NCBI GenBank assembly: GCA_036491035.1
Contig: DASXCU010000168.1
Location: 40,928 to 104,927 of the forward strand
Source: Galbitalea sp036491035
GTDB taxonomy: Bacteria; Actinomycetota; Actinomycetes; Actinomycetales; Microbacteriaceae
Length of the DNA: 64,000 bases
Direction of reading: 5' to 3'
Position numbers and translations under genes: made by a program. A model generated the notes under the pieces. That model was not told the DNA's origin. It searched no databases and saw only the letters and a list, made by a program, of their open reading frames with translations. Positions 43,271 through 52,991 of this stretch are shown here, in pieces (position 1 is the first letter of the stretch; each line of letters starts with the position of its first letter).

Positions 43271-44050
43271 ATGAAGATCGCAGTGCTCGTGAAGGAAGTC
43301 CCGGACACCTGGGGGGATCGCAGCATCGATTCGTCGACGAAGCGAGTGGTCCGCGGCAAAGACCTCGTGATCGACGAGATCAACGAGAAGGCCGTGGAAG
43401 CGGCACTGCTGGTCAAGGAGGCAAACGGGGGCTCGACACTCACGGTCGTGACCATGGGGCCAAAGAGTGCGCTCGATGCGCTGCGCAAGGGACTCGCGAT
43501 GGGCGCGGATGATGCCATCCACCTGATCGACGATGGGCTCGCCGGATCGGACGCGGTGCAGACGTCGGCGGCGCTCGCTGCTGCACTCGCACCGCGCGGA
43601 TTCGACCTGGTCGTGACCGGCAACGAGTCGACGGATGGCCGCACCGCCGCCGTGCCGGCAATGCTCGCCGAGCGGCTCGGGGTCGCCCAGCTGACGTTCC
43701 TTCGAACCCTCCAGGTCAGCGGCTCGGAGGTCAGCGGGCAGCGCCTCACCGAGGACGGCCACCTCGACGTACTGGCGACACTGCCCGCGCTGGTGTCTGT
43801 CACGGAGCAGATCGCCGAGGCCCGGTATCCGAACTTTAAGGGCATCATGTCGGCCAAGAAGAAGCCGGTCGAGACGCTCTCGCTGACCGATCTCGGTATC
43901 TCCACCGGAGACGCGGGCGGAGCCAACTCATGGTCGGTGGTCGAGACCGTCACGCCACGTCCGCCGCGCGAAGGGGGAACCGTCATCGACGACGACGGAA
44001 CGGCCGCCACCCAACTCGCCGACTACCTCGCCAGCGGGAAACTCATCTGA
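43271..44050 (+). CDS. etfB: Electron transfer flavoprotein subunit beta
   Basis: A 259-aa protein beginning MKIAVLVKEVPDTW, the standard EtfB N-terminus. It also has VIDEINEKAVEAALLVKE, LTVVTMGPKSALDALRKGLAMGAD (AMP-binding region) and DLVVTGNESTDG. ATG 43271 is 7 nt from the Shine-Dalgarno AGAGG, better than ATG 43265. Pairs with EtfA 28 nt downstream. ETF carries electrons from acyl-CoA and other dehydrogenases to the membrane quinone pool via ETF-QO. Confidence 0.95.
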   Translation: MKIAVLVKEVPDTWGDRSIDSSTKRVVRGKDLVIDEINEKAVEAALLVKEANGGSTLTVVTMGPKSALDALRKGLAMGADDAIHLIDDGLAGSDAVQTSAALAAALAPRGFDLVVTGNESTDGRTAAVPAMLAERLGVAQLTFLRTLQVSGSEVSGQRLTEDGHLDVLATLPALVSVTEQIAEARYPNFKGIMSAKKKPVETLSLTDLGISTGDAGGANSWSVVETVTPRPPREGGTVIDDDGTAATQLADYLASGKLI

Positions 44051-44078
44051 GAACAGAAGAAAAGGGAAAGAAGAAACC

Positions 44079-45038
<960 letters not shown>

Positions 45039-45054
45039 ACCATCTACTCCCGGG

Positions 45055-45984
45055 TCAGCGGCGGACGTTGCCGGTCAGGGATGCCATCGACGACAGGATC
45101 GTCGGGCGAACAGCTATCCAGGCCGCGACCATGACCACGACCGATCCGGCGAAGATGCCGAAACCGATCCAGTTCACGTTGTCGCTGCCGCCGTACATGT
45201 GGTTGAGGTTTCGGAGCGCGCCCGTTGCGAGAACCAGTGTGACGTGGACAACCGTGAACGCGACGAAATAGATCATGACCGGGAAGTGGATCCTGCGGGC
45301 CACCGTGACCGGGTAGAGCTTGTCGATCTTCTTGAACCGTCCCGCGAGACCGGGCACCATCCGCACTCCCGTGAGGATCGCGAGTGGCGCCGCGACGAAC
45401 ACGGTCAGGAAGTAGGTGAGCAGCTGCAGCGCGTTGTAGTTCGACCACCCGTCCTCAGTTGGCCAGTTCAGGGACGCGTACTGGATGCCCGCCGAGATCG
45501 CGTTCGGGAAGACGTCCCAGCGCACGGGGATGAGCCGCACCCACTGGCCGGTGCTGAAGATGAGAACGTAGAAGAGCGCGCCGTTGAGGATCCAGAGGAT
45601 GTCGACGGTCAGGTGGAACCAGACGCTCAGACTGATCCTGACGGGCTGGCCAGCTGTCTTCAGGATGCCGGTGTTGCGACGCGTCCAGTAGGCCGGCGGT
45701 CGGCGCGTGGTGCGAATCTGCAGCCCCGTGCGCACGATTAGCACGAGAAAGAACGCACTCAGCGCGTGCTGCCACTCGAGCCACGCGGGAAAGCCGACGG
45801 GAGCGAACGAGGGAAGCTCGGAGTGGCCGGGATACGTCTTCAGGAACGAGATGCCGGCGTCACTGGCGCGAAAGGCCTCGGCTGCGAGAACGATGAGCGC
45901 ACCGGCGACCACGACGATCGGGACGATCCAGATGAGCTTGAACCAGGGGCTGCGATCGCTCTTTTTGGTTGTCGGGGTGCTCAT
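45055..45984 (-). CDS. Cytochrome b/b6-domain membrane protein
   Basis: A 309-aa membrane protein with about five helices. Histidines in WQHALSAFFLVLIVRTGLQI, SVWFHLTVDILW, ARRIHFPVMIY and AFTVVHVTLV are placed to bind two b-hemes, as in the cytochrome b561/formate-dehydrogenase-gamma/thiosulfate-reductase-cytochrome-b family. ATG 45984 (MSTPTTKKS) is the start; the frame is open far upstream but that overlaps the Nudix gene. It probably anchors a molybdopterin-type oxidoreductase or moves electrons to quinone. The partner is not in this window. Confidence 0.85.
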   Translation of the reverse strand: MSTPTTKKSDRSPWFKLIWIVPIVVVAGALIVLAAEAFRASDAGISFLKTYPGHSELPSFAPVGFPAWLEWQHALSAFFLVLIVRTGLQIRTTRRPPAYWTRRNTGILKTAGQPVRISLSVWFHLTVDILWILNGALFYVLIFSTGQWVRLIPVRWDVFPNAISAGIQYASLNWPTEDGWSNYNALQLLTYFLTVFVAAPLAILTGVRMVPGLAGRFKKIDKLYPVTVARRIHFPVMIYFVAFTVVHVTLVLATGALRNLNHMYGGSDNVNWIGFGIFAGSVVVMVAAWIAVRPTILSSMASLTGNVRR

Positions 45985-46083
45985 TGATGGGCCTCTCGGT
46001 GTGTCTGGCAATAATACTGCCGCCCCTCCGGTGGCCGGCGACGCCCTCGGCGTAGGGTCGGATTCGAGAGCAGAAGGACCACT

Positions 46084-46830
46084 ATGACGACGACCATGAC
46101 GACGACCATGACGGAAGAGATTCCCCCCGCATCCGCGACGCTGTTGCTGCTGCGCGAGGATCCATTCGAGGTACTGATGGTGCGTCGGAACGCTCGGGGA
46201 TCCTTCGCATCGTCGCTGGTCTTCCCCGGCGGCGCCATCGACCCTGAGGATTACGACAACCGCTGGGCGGAGCTGGTCGAGGATTTTGACGACTTCGACG
46301 AGGAGGAGCGAGCCCGTCGGATCGGTGCCATCCGGGAGACCTGGGAGGAGTCGGCGATCCTTGTCGGTGCGAGTGGCGAGGTCCCTCCGGCCGGCACCAC
46401 GAGCGGGATCTCGTTCCGCGCGTTCATCGCCCAGTCGGATGTGCGCCTCCGGCTCGGCGCTCTGACGAGCTTCGCGCACTGGATCACACCGGTCTCCGAA
46501 CCGCGACGCTTCGACACCAGCTTTTTCGTCGCTCCCGCCCCCGCCGGCCAGGTCGCGGTCGCGGACGGGAGCGAGATCGTGGGCATCGAGTGGGTGAGCC
46601 CCGCGTTCGCGGCGGCGGCGGGTCGTCGCGGCGAGTGGCCGATCATTTTCCCGACCCTGATGAATCTCGAGCGGCTCGCCGACGGCGGGAACGTCGGCGC
46701 CGTCGTCGAGGCCGCTGCCGGTCGAGCGCCGTTCACGGTGCAGCCGGTGTTCGAGACGGATGCCGAGGACAGGCGCGTCATCGTGATCCCGGCCGAGGCG
46801 GGATACGGGACTACTCACTTCTACCCGTGA
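46084..46830 (+). CDS. Nudix hydrolase family protein
   Basis: A 248-aa protein with a Nudix-like segment: VFPGGAIDPEDYDN, an acidic insert (LVEDFDDFDEEE), then IGAIRETWEESAILVG. The REx2EEx core is conserved, but the motif's G-x5-E spacing is stretched and the last Gly is Ala, as in the NUDT19-like group. The start is one of three ATGs within a repeat of ATGACGACGACC; the first has AGAAGGA upstream. Likely hydrolyses CoA-type or nucleotide diphosphate compounds. Confidence 0.82.
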   Translation: MTTTMTTTMTEEIPPASATLLLLREDPFEVLMVRRNARGSFASSLVFPGGAIDPEDYDNRWAELVEDFDDFDEEERARRIGAIRETWEESAILVGASGEVPPAGTTSGISFRAFIAQSDVRLRLGALTSFAHWITPVSEPRRFDTSFFVAPAPAGQVAVADGSEIVGIEWVSPAFAAAAGRRGEWPIIFPTLMNLERLADGGNVGAVVEAAAGRAPFTVQPVFETDAEDRRVIVIPAEAGYGTTHFYP

Positions 46831-46864
46831 GGATGCCGGGGGTCGGAACCTAGGATTGTTCGTC

Positions 46865-47440
46865 ATGGCACTCCTTCATCGCGCAGAACTGGTCCCGAGC
46901 AAGCTCGAACTCATTGGGGACTGGCTGAGCGCCCAATCGTGGTTCGCGGGCAATGCGAGCGAGCGTCTGGAAACGGTCGCGTCGTTCCGCTTCGATGACC
47001 CGGAGGGCGAGGTCGGTGTCGAGACCCTTCTGGTGCGCGCGGGCGATGGCCCGGTGATGCAGGTGCCGCTCACCTATCGCAACGAGAAACGCGAGGGTTC
47101 GCAGGAAGGCTTTCTCGGGACGCTCGAGCACTCCGTTCTCGGAACTCGCTGGGTCTACGACGGAACGTCGGACCACGTGTACCTGTGGGAGCTCGCGCGC
47201 ACAATCTTCTGCGGCGGCACGCAGGTCGAGCTCTGGATTGAAATCGACGGCGTGATGACACAGCGCGAACCGACGGCCCGCGTACTTGGGAGCGGCAGCG
47301 AGAGGGAACTGCCGCCGGAGGGTTTCGCCGTCGAAGTCGTACGTGTGCCCGGGGACGCACCGGTTGCGCCGTTCGTGCTGACCGGGACCTGGACCGGGCA
47401 GCCGGAACCGACCGTGCTGGCGACCGCCCTGCGCGAATAA
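46865..47440 (+). CDS. Maltokinase N-terminal cap-like (CG0192-type) protein
   Basis: A 191-aa protein resembling the N-terminal cap of maltokinase: LIGDWLSAQSWFAGNASERLETV at the front, then TLLVRAGDGPVMQVPLTYRN and LGTRWVYDGTSDHVYLWE. The kinase domain is absent, so it is a stand-alone cap of the CG0192-related type, of unknown function. It starts at ATG 46865, 35 nt after the Nudix gene. Confidence 0.78.
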   Translation: MALLHRAELVPSKLELIGDWLSAQSWFAGNASERLETVASFRFDDPEGEVGVETLLVRAGDGPVMQVPLTYRNEKREGSQEGFLGTLEHSVLGTRWVYDGTSDHVYLWELARTIFCGGTQVELWIEIDGVMTQREPTARVLGSGSERELPPEGFAVEVVRVPGDAPVAPFVLTGTWTGQPEPTVLATALRE

Positions 47441-47443
47441 CTG

Positions 47444-47471
47444 TTCAGGCAAACTACACAGTTTGCCTGAA
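47444..47471. promoter_or_regulatory. MarR operator: perfect 12+12 inverted repeat
   Basis: TTCAGGCAAACT, a 4-nt centre and AGTTTGCCTGAA form a perfect 28-bp palindrome that ends 19 nt before the ATG of the MarR gene. MarR dimers typically bind such repeats over their own promoter. The promoter elements are less clear but must overlap or follow the palindrome. Confidence 0.85.
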
Positions 47472-47490
47472 TATTTGGTAGGGTCGGGTT

Positions 47491-47928
47491 ATGACCCCGT
47501 CCGAAGCGCGCCTGCACGAGTCCGCGGCGGAGCTGCGGGTGCTGGTCGCGAAGCTGCGTCGTCGTCTCGCCGACCAGGCGAGCCCGGGGGATTTCAGCCC
47601 GTCGCAGACCGCGGTGCTGACGCGGCTGCTCCAGGACGGCCCGGCCACCCTGACGACGCTCGCGAACGCCGAGGGAATGCGACCCCAGTCGATGAGCGCG
47701 ATCATCGCCGCCCTCGAGGCCGTCGGAGCCGTCGAGCGGCACCCGGATCCGAATGACGGGCGCGCCACCATCCTCGCCCTGACCGAGTCCGTGCGCGACC
47801 GCGTCGAGCAGGCCCGGCTCATCAAGACCGACTGGCTGTTCGCCCAGTTTCGTTCCAAATACAACGCCGCCGAACAGGCTCAGCTCGTGGAGAGCATCCG
47901 GCTTCTCCAGCGCATCATCGAGAACTAG
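47491..47928 (+). CDS. MarR family transcriptional regulator
   Basis: A 145-aa winged-helix regulator. The recognition region is LTTLANAEGMRPQSMSAIIA and the wing is VERHPDPNDGRATILALTE (the D-x-R hallmark of MarR wings). Helices at both ends form the dimer interface. It is the first gene of an operon with an isochorismatase-like hydrolase and an MFS exporter. It very probably represses the operon by binding the palindrome at 47444-47471, releasing on binding a phenolic or similar ligand. Confidence 0.92.
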   Translation: MTPSEARLHESAAELRVLVAKLRRRLADQASPGDFSPSQTAVLTRLLQDGPATLTTLANAEGMRPQSMSAIIAALEAVGAVERHPDPNDGRATILALTESVRDRVEQARLIKTDWLFAQFRSKYNAAEQAQLVESIRLLQRIIEN

Positions 47929-47941
47929 CAGAAAGCACGAC

Positions 47942-48508
47942 ATGACACTCACCACCCTCGACCCGAAGACCGCGCTCATCGTTGTCGACCTCCAGCGGGG
48001 AGTCGTCGCTCTTCCTGCTGCGGCCCATTCCATGGAGACCGTCATCCGGAATTCCGCGGCGCTCGCCGACGCGTTCCGCGCGCACGGGCTCCCCGTGGTG
48101 TTGGTCAATGTCTCTGGCGCCCCGGCCGGTCGTACCGAGCGCGCGAGCGCCGGCGGTGTGAGACCCGAGGGATGGGACATCCTGATCGACGAGCTGAACC
48201 AGCAGGCGACCGACAAGCTCGTGACCAAGCGGACGCGCGGAGCGTTCACCGGCACCGACCTCGAGCAGTACCTACGCGCGAACGACGTCACGCAGGTTGT
48301 GATCACGGGTGTCGCCACCGGGTCCGGCGTCGAGTCGACCGCGCGCCACGCGCATGAGCTCGGCTTCAATGTCACGATCTCCACCGACGCGATGACGGAC
48401 ATGAACGCGGAGGTCCACGAGAACAGCGTCACGCGCATCTTCCCCGGCATCGGTGAGACCGGAACGACCGACGAGATCCTGAGCCTTCTCGCAGCCACCC
48501 GCTCGTGA
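47942..48508 (+). CDS. Isochorismatase-like hydrolase lacking the canonical Cys
   Basis: A 188-aa isochorismatase-fold protein. The Asp of LIVVDLQRGVVAL and the Lys of VTKRTRGAF are conserved. The nucleophile position in VITGVATGSGVESTARHAHE has Gly where cysteine hydrolases have Cys, so the usual thiol chemistry is not possible and the enzyme belongs to a Cys-less subgroup. It sits between MarR and MFS genes and overlaps the MFS start by GTGA. Confidence 0.85.
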   Translation: MTLTTLDPKTALIVVDLQRGVVALPAAAHSMETVIRNSAALADAFRAHGLPVVLVNVSGAPAGRTERASAGGVRPEGWDILIDELNQQATDKLVTKRTRGAFTGTDLEQYLRANDVTQVVITGVATGSGVESTARHAHELGFNVTISTDAMTDMNAEVHENSVTRIFPGIGETGTTDEILSLLAATRS

Positions 48509-49914
48509 CCACGGCCGTCCCCGCGGACGCCGCAGGGCCGAAGCCGTTCGGCTGGAGATTCACCACCCCGCTGCTGCTGGGGTCGACACTCAATCCAATC
48601 AACAGCTCCATGCTGGCGACCGGCCTGGTCGGAATCGGAGTGGACTTCCACCAGGGGCCCGGGCAGACGGCGACCCTGATTTCCGTGCTCTACCTCTGCA
48701 GCGCGATCGCCCAGCCGACGATGGGCAAACTGTCCACGCTGTTCGGCCCGCGACGGGTCTTCCAGGCGGGCATCCTCATCCTGTTGCTGGCGGGCGTGGT
48801 AGGAACGCTGGCGCCGGCATTCGGATTCCTGCTCGTCTCGCGCGCGCTGATCGGCATCGGGACCTCGGCCGCGTACCCGACCGCGATGGCACTCGTGCGC
48901 AAGCGCGCGGACAGCGTCGGGATCGGCGTTCCCACGAGGGTGCTCGGCAACTTCTCGATCGCGGCGCAGGTGACGGTCGTAATCGGACTGCCGCTCGGCG
49001 GAGTCCTCGCCGGCGTGTGGGGCTGGCGCGCGCTGTTCTTCGTGAACATCCCGCTCGCGATCATCGTCTTCGTCCTGACCAGCGTCGGTGTCGCGAGGGA
49101 TGCGCCGCTGGTCGTCCAGGGTCGCGGCAGCGTGGTGAGGGCGATCGACGTCCCCGGGATCCTGCTCTTCGCCGGCTCGGTCACGAGCCTGCTGGTGTTC
49201 CTGTCGGACCTTGCCGCACCCACCTGGTGGCTACTGCCCGCGTTCGTCGTGCTCCTGACCGCGACAATCCTGTGGGAGCGACGCGTTCCGAGCCCGCTGA
49301 TCGATGTGCGGATGCTCGCCCGCAATCTGCCGTTGCAACGCACCTATGTGCGGCAGTTCCTCGTCGGCCTCGGCACCTACTCGGCGCTGTACGGCACGAG
49401 CCAGTGGATGGAGCAGAGCGCGAAGCTCAGCCCCGGCGCGGTCGGGTTGATCCTCATCCCGTTCTCGGCGACCAGCATCGTGCTGGCTCGCATCATCTCC
49501 GGTCGCGGCTGGATCAAGGGACCGCTGCTCATCTCGGGCGGCGCACTCGTCGCGACGGCCGTCGTGGTGATGCTCCTGCACGCCGACTCGAGCATCCTGC
49601 TCATGATCGGGATGACCCTGCTGTTCGGGATCATGAACGGGTTCAGCAGCTTCGCCAACCAGGCCTCGCTCTACGTGTTCACGCCGGCGGCCGAAATCGC
49701 CGTCGCATCCGGTCTCTCGCGCACCTTCGCCTACATCGGCGCCATCTTCTCGTCGAGCCTCATCGGCATCACCTTCGGCAAGTCCGCGACAGACACCGGC
49801 CTGCACGAGCTGGCGTGGGTGCTCGCCGGTATCGGCGTTGCAATCCTGCTGCTCGTGCTACTGGACCGCCGGCTTCCCCTGAACGCCAACCGCAGCGCGG
49901 AGGCGGCCGGGTAG
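48505..49914 (+). CDS. MFS transporter (DHA2-like)
   Basis: A 469-aa transporter with 12-14 membrane segments. Front motif LLLGSTLNPINSSMLATGLV, motif A MGKLSTLFGPRRVF, and motif C-like VVIGLPLGGVLAGVWGWRAL. GTG 48505 overlaps the previous stop. The last gene of the MarR operon, probably exporting the compound sensed by the regulator. Confidence 0.9.
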   Translation: MTTAVPADAAGPKPFGWRFTTPLLLGSTLNPINSSMLATGLVGIGVDFHQGPGQTATLISVLYLCSAIAQPTMGKLSTLFGPRRVFQAGILILLLAGVVGTLAPAFGFLLVSRALIGIGTSAAYPTAMALVRKRADSVGIGVPTRVLGNFSIAAQVTVVIGLPLGGVLAGVWGWRALFFVNIPLAIIVFVLTSVGVARDAPLVVQGRGSVVRAIDVPGILLFAGSVTSLLVFLSDLAAPTWWLLPAFVVLLTATILWERRVPSPLIDVRMLARNLPLQRTYVRQFLVGLGTYSALYGTSQWMEQSAKLSPGAVGLILIPFSATSIVLARIISGRGWIKGPLLISGGALVATAVVVMLLHADSSILLMIGMTLLFGIMNGFSSFANQASLYVFTPAAEIAVASGLSRTFAYIGAIFSSSLIGITFGKSATDTGLHELAWVLAGIGVAILLLVLLDRRLPLNANRSAEAAG

Positions 49915-50037
49915 CGCGAACGACACGGCCACAGCCAGAGCGGTGAATCCGATGGACCACCAGAACGCCCAGTCCAACGCGGACGCCGCTCCCTGCCGCT
50001 CGTCAGTTGCCCACTCGGGAACGGCGAACAGGGCGCT
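49858..50037 (-). pseudogene. Remnant of an MFS transporter C-terminus
   Basis: A minus-strand frame of about 60 codons reads ...WATDERQGAASALDWAFWWSI then GFTALAVAVSFALPGRL before the stop. This is the usual last-helix pattern of DHA2-type exporters with nothing upstream to complete it. It begins exactly at the end of the DMT gene and overlaps the end of the MFS gene opposite. It looks like the tail of a deleted transporter gene. Confidence 0.5.
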
Positions 50038-50959
50038 AGTCGCTAAGGCTGCCGATCGGCTCCGGCAAGATGACGGTCGAGGCGCTCGGTCCCGGTCTGC
50101 CGTTGCCACGTCGCGTGACCAGCCACGATCCAGCGATAACGAGCACGAAGCCGACGACCGTCCAGACCGTCACCTTCTCCCCGAGCAGGATCGCGCCGAC
50201 AACGATCGCGACCGCTGGGTTGAGATAGGTGATGGCTGTCGCTCGGACCGGCCCCACCTCGGCGATCAGTGCGAAGAGCACGACAAACGCGCCAGCGCTG
50301 CAGATGACCGCGAGGATCAGCACCGAAACCCAGACGGGAACAGAGGGGAATTTCGTAGGCCAGGTGTGGGTCAGGAGTACCGCGGGCGCGTAGACGATTG
50401 CCGTGATCCCGAGCGAGAGTCCGGCGAGTCCGATCCCCGGCACTTCACCCAGCCATTTCGCGACGACGACCGGCGCGGTGGCATAGCCGACGACCGTCAC
50501 GGCGATCTGGGCGACTGCGATCAGGTCGGAGCCGGCCACGTCGAACCCGACCAGCGCGGCCACCCCGAGCATCCCGACCAGGATCCCGATCCAGTTCAGC
50601 GCCGTGAAGCGCTCTGCTCGACGAAGCAGGATGGCCGAACCGACGCTGACCAGCGGCACGGCGGCGAGGAGCAGACCCGCGGTCGAGCTCGGCAGCCGCT
50701 GCTCGGCCGTCGTCAGGAAGAACCACGGCAGGATAATCTCGATCGCCGTGTAGGCGAGGAGTGGTCGCCAGTGGCGCAGGACGGCGCGGATCTCGCCACG
50801 TCCCGCGGCGAGTGGAATGAGGATGAGCGCGCCGATCGCGGCGCGCGACAGCACGATCATCTCCGGCGAAAGCTCGGCGACCGCGATCTTGATCAGCGCG
50901 TACGGGATTCCCCACGCAACTCCCAGAATGAGGAACAGGATGAGGCCGCGGCGAGTCAC
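50036..50959 (-). CDS. DMT/EamA family transporter
   Basis: A 307-aa permease with ten membrane helices in two EamA repeats. The first begins GLILFLILGVAWGIPYALI and the second has AFVVLFALIAEVGPVRATAI then YLNPAVAIVVGAILLGEK, the conserved ending of the second repeat. GTG 50959 (VTRRGLIL) is the probable start. Exports small metabolites; substrate unknown. Its 3' end abuts the MFS remnant. Confidence 0.9.
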   Translation of the reverse strand: MTRRGLILFLILGVAWGIPYALIKIAVAELSPEMIVLSRAAIGALILIPLAAGRGEIRAVLRHWRPLLAYTAIEIILPWFFLTTAEQRLPSSTAGLLLAAVPLVSVGSAILLRRAERFTALNWIGILVGMLGVAALVGFDVAGSDLIAVAQIAVTVVGYATAPVVVAKWLGEVPGIGLAGLSLGITAIVYAPAVLLTHTWPTKFPSVPVWVSVLILAVICSAGAFVVLFALIAEVGPVRATAITYLNPAVAIVVGAILLGEKVTVWTVVGFVLVIAGSWLVTRRGNGRPGPSASTVILPEPIGSLSD

Positions 50960-51033
50960 GGTCCCATCATGACAGGCGGCGCCGACGGGCATTCGCCGGG
51001 GACGCCGGGAGACGACCGCGATACCATCGCGTA

Positions 51034-51663
51034 ATGGCTGCCCGCACGGATCGACTCGAGGGAACCCTCGCGTCGTGGAATCCGGATCGGGGCTTCGGCT
51101 TCATTCAACCCGCGAGTGGAAGCGCGCGCGTGTTCGCTCACGTCCGCGCATTCCCTCAGGGATCGGGTGTCCCGGTGGTCGGATCGAAGCTGACTTTCGA
51201 GGTCGAGACGACCCCGGAAGGCAAGACCCGCGCGCGCTACGTCCGGGTCGACGGGACCGCCGCAGTGCAGACGTACGGCCCGGCGAGATCGAACGTGCTG
51301 AGCTTCCTGCCGATCGTACTCTTCGTCCTCATCTACATCGTCGTCCAGGTGCTCTGGCACCCGCCGCTCTGGGTGCTCTTCGTCTACATCGGCACGAGCC
51401 TTTTGTGCGTCCTTATCTATGGACTCGATAAGTCGGCCGCGGCGCTCGGACGCTGGCGCGTCAGCGAGAGCGCCCTTCTGCTGCTTGGTCTGGCCGGAGG
51501 CTGGCCCGGCGCGCTGGTCGCCCAGAGACTGCTGCACCACAAGACGAAGAAGCGGAGCTTCCAGTCGGCGTTCGCGGGAAGCATTGTCGTCAACATCCTC
51601 GCGTTCGTGATCCTCACCTCGCCGTTCGTCGCGGGCCTTTGGCGCGTGGCCTACTCGAACTGA
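51034..51663 (+). CDS. Cold-shock domain fused to DUF1294 membrane domain
   Basis: A 209-aa protein. The N-terminal cold-shock domain (res 7-75) has GTLASWNPDRGFGFIQPASG, with the RNP1-like GFGFI, and VFAHVRAF. Two or three membrane helices follow, and a C-terminal DUF1294 domain with DKSAAALGRWRVSESALLLL and LLHHKTKKRSFQ. This fusion is recurrent in bacteria; RNA/DNA binding at the membrane is presumed. It starts at ATG 51034, about 74 nt from the divergent DMT gene. Confidence 0.92.
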   Translation: MAARTDRLEGTLASWNPDRGFGFIQPASGSARVFAHVRAFPQGSGVPVVGSKLTFEVETTPEGKTRARYVRVDGTAAVQTYGPARSNVLSFLPIVLFVLIYIVVQVLWHPPLWVLFVYIGTSLLCVLIYGLDKSAAALGRWRVSESALLLLGLAGGWPGALVAQRLLHHKTKKRSFQSAFAGSIVVNILAFVILTSPFVAGLWRVAYSN

Positions 51664-51676
51664 TGCCCGTGGAGAG

Positions 51677-52168
51677 ATGACCGTGGAGATTCGTGCGTTC
51701 GCCGACGCCGACTGGCCGGAGGTCTACGCGATCTACCAGACCGTGGTGAACGCGGGAGAGACCTACACCTACGACCCGGCCTGGAGCGAGGAGCACGCAC
51801 GGGAGATGTGGGTCGAGCCCGCCCCGGGCCGTACCGTGGTGGCTGTGGAGCGGGGTCGGATCGTCGGCACGGCCCACGTCGGCCCTAATAAGCCGGGGCG
51901 CGGTTCGCACGTAGCGACGGCGAGTTTCATGGTGGACGTGGAGGCGCGCGGTCTCGGAGTCGGCAGGGCACTGGGCGAGCACATCCTGGAAACGGCACGC
52001 AGGGATGGCTACGACTCGATGCAGTTCAACGCGGTCGTTTCTTCCAACACCGGCGCCGTCCGACTCTGGAAGCAACTCGGTTTCGAGATCATCGGGACGG
52101 TGCCCGAGGCCTTCGATTCGCCCAGTCGGGGCAAGGTCGGGCTGCACATCATGTACCAGCGCCTGTAA
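51677..52168 (+). CDS. GNAT family N-acetyltransferase
   Basis: A 163-aa acetyltransferase. Acetyl-CoA motif A is VEARGLGVGRALGEHILE (R-G-x-G-x-G/A type), preceded by the strand HVATASFMVD, and ends with FNAVVSSNTGAVRLWKQLGF. The enzyme family acetylates amines on antibiotics, amino acids or proteins. It starts at ATG 51677, 14 nt after the cold-shock gene. Confidence 0.9.
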   Translation: MTVEIRAFADADWPEVYAIYQTVVNAGETYTYDPAWSEEHAREMWVEPAPGRTVVAVERGRIVGTAHVGPNKPGRGSHVATASFMVDVEARGLGVGRALGEHILETARRDGYDSMQFNAVVSSNTGAVRLWKQLGFEIIGTVPEAFDSPSRGKVGLHIMYQRL

Positions 52169-52241
52169 GGCCCGTGAAGGGGGATTTGTGCCCTCGCGAA
52201 CTCCCGCTTGCGCGTTCACTTTGATAGGACACAATGAGACC

Positions 52242-52541
52242 ATGTCCAAGAAGATCGACTCCGCGCTGAAGGACCTGGTCAAGGCGCTCAAGAAGCACGC
52301 CGACGTTGCGGACGAACGGCACGTATCCCTCAAGCGTTCGCAGCGAGCGACGGCCCGGGTCCGTTCGGCGGCGACGGCATACGCCGCGGCGGTTCATTCT
52401 CGCAGCGGCCTCCCGAACCCGTTCGATGACGTCATCGACCCGGCCCTGGATGAGGAAACTCTCCAGTCCCTTGTCGCGGAACGCGACGCCATCGCGCAGT
52501 CCCTGACTTCGCCGATCCCACTCCAGTCCGCGGCCCTGTAA
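52242..52541 (+). CDS. Hypothetical protein (99 aa)
   Basis: A helical, charged protein (MSKKIDSALKDLVKALKKHA) without a membrane segment, with a Ser/Ala-rich middle and LDEETLQSLVAERDAIAQS near the end. No family recognised. A TTGCGC / CACAAT promoter-like pair lies about 20-40 nt upstream. Confidence 0.65.
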   Translation: MSKKIDSALKDLVKALKKHADVADERHVSLKRSQRATARVRSAATAYAAAVHSRSGLPNPFDDVIDPALDEETLQSLVAERDAIAQSLTSPIPLQSAAL

Positions 52542-52991
52542 ACGCCGGTCCTTCCGCGGTTCGCCGCCTGGAACGCCTCGGTGGGATGACCAGCTGAGGC
52601 CACCAAGGAAAGTGAACGGCATACGGCGTGTGGACTTGGCCGTTGGGCCCTCCCGTTACGTACGGCACGGCTCCAGGTGGCGTCGGTAACGCGGAACTAG
52701 TCGAGGCGGGGTTGGAGCAACTACTGAGCTGCGGTCGGTGTTCGCCTAGCGTACGCCTGGGTGCAACGATCTGTCTACCCGCCTGCCGTGGCACTGCGGC
52801 AAGGACGGCGCGTCGTCCGTTCGTCACCAATCTGCCGCAAACTGGCACGTCGAAACTAGCAATGTCCCGGCGTCACCATCGTCTCGCCGACCGGCGCGCG
52901 CTAGATGGTGGCGCATGCTAACCGATCGCACGACAGCCCATAAATGTCGGTGGTACTACCTATTCTAAAATTAGTCGCGACACGCCGAAAA
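52542..52991. other. 450-bp gene-free stretch
   Basis: No frame has protein-like composition or a ribosome binding site. Only weak repeats are visible: CGACA/TGTCG around 52932-52950. The right-hand part is AT-richer (TATTCTAAAATTAG). No tRNA or IS-like ends seen. It may carry an untranslated RNA or an upstream activator region for the small gene at 53134. Confidence 0.45.

Noticed and set aside
46084..46118. Direct repeat ATGACGACGACC as a CRISPR-like or mobile repeat
   Set aside because: Just two copies of codons at the N-terminus of the Nudix gene.
52628..52921. A 97-codon plus-strand frame in the gap before the small gene
   Set aside because: No ribosome binding site, and its composition does not look like protein.
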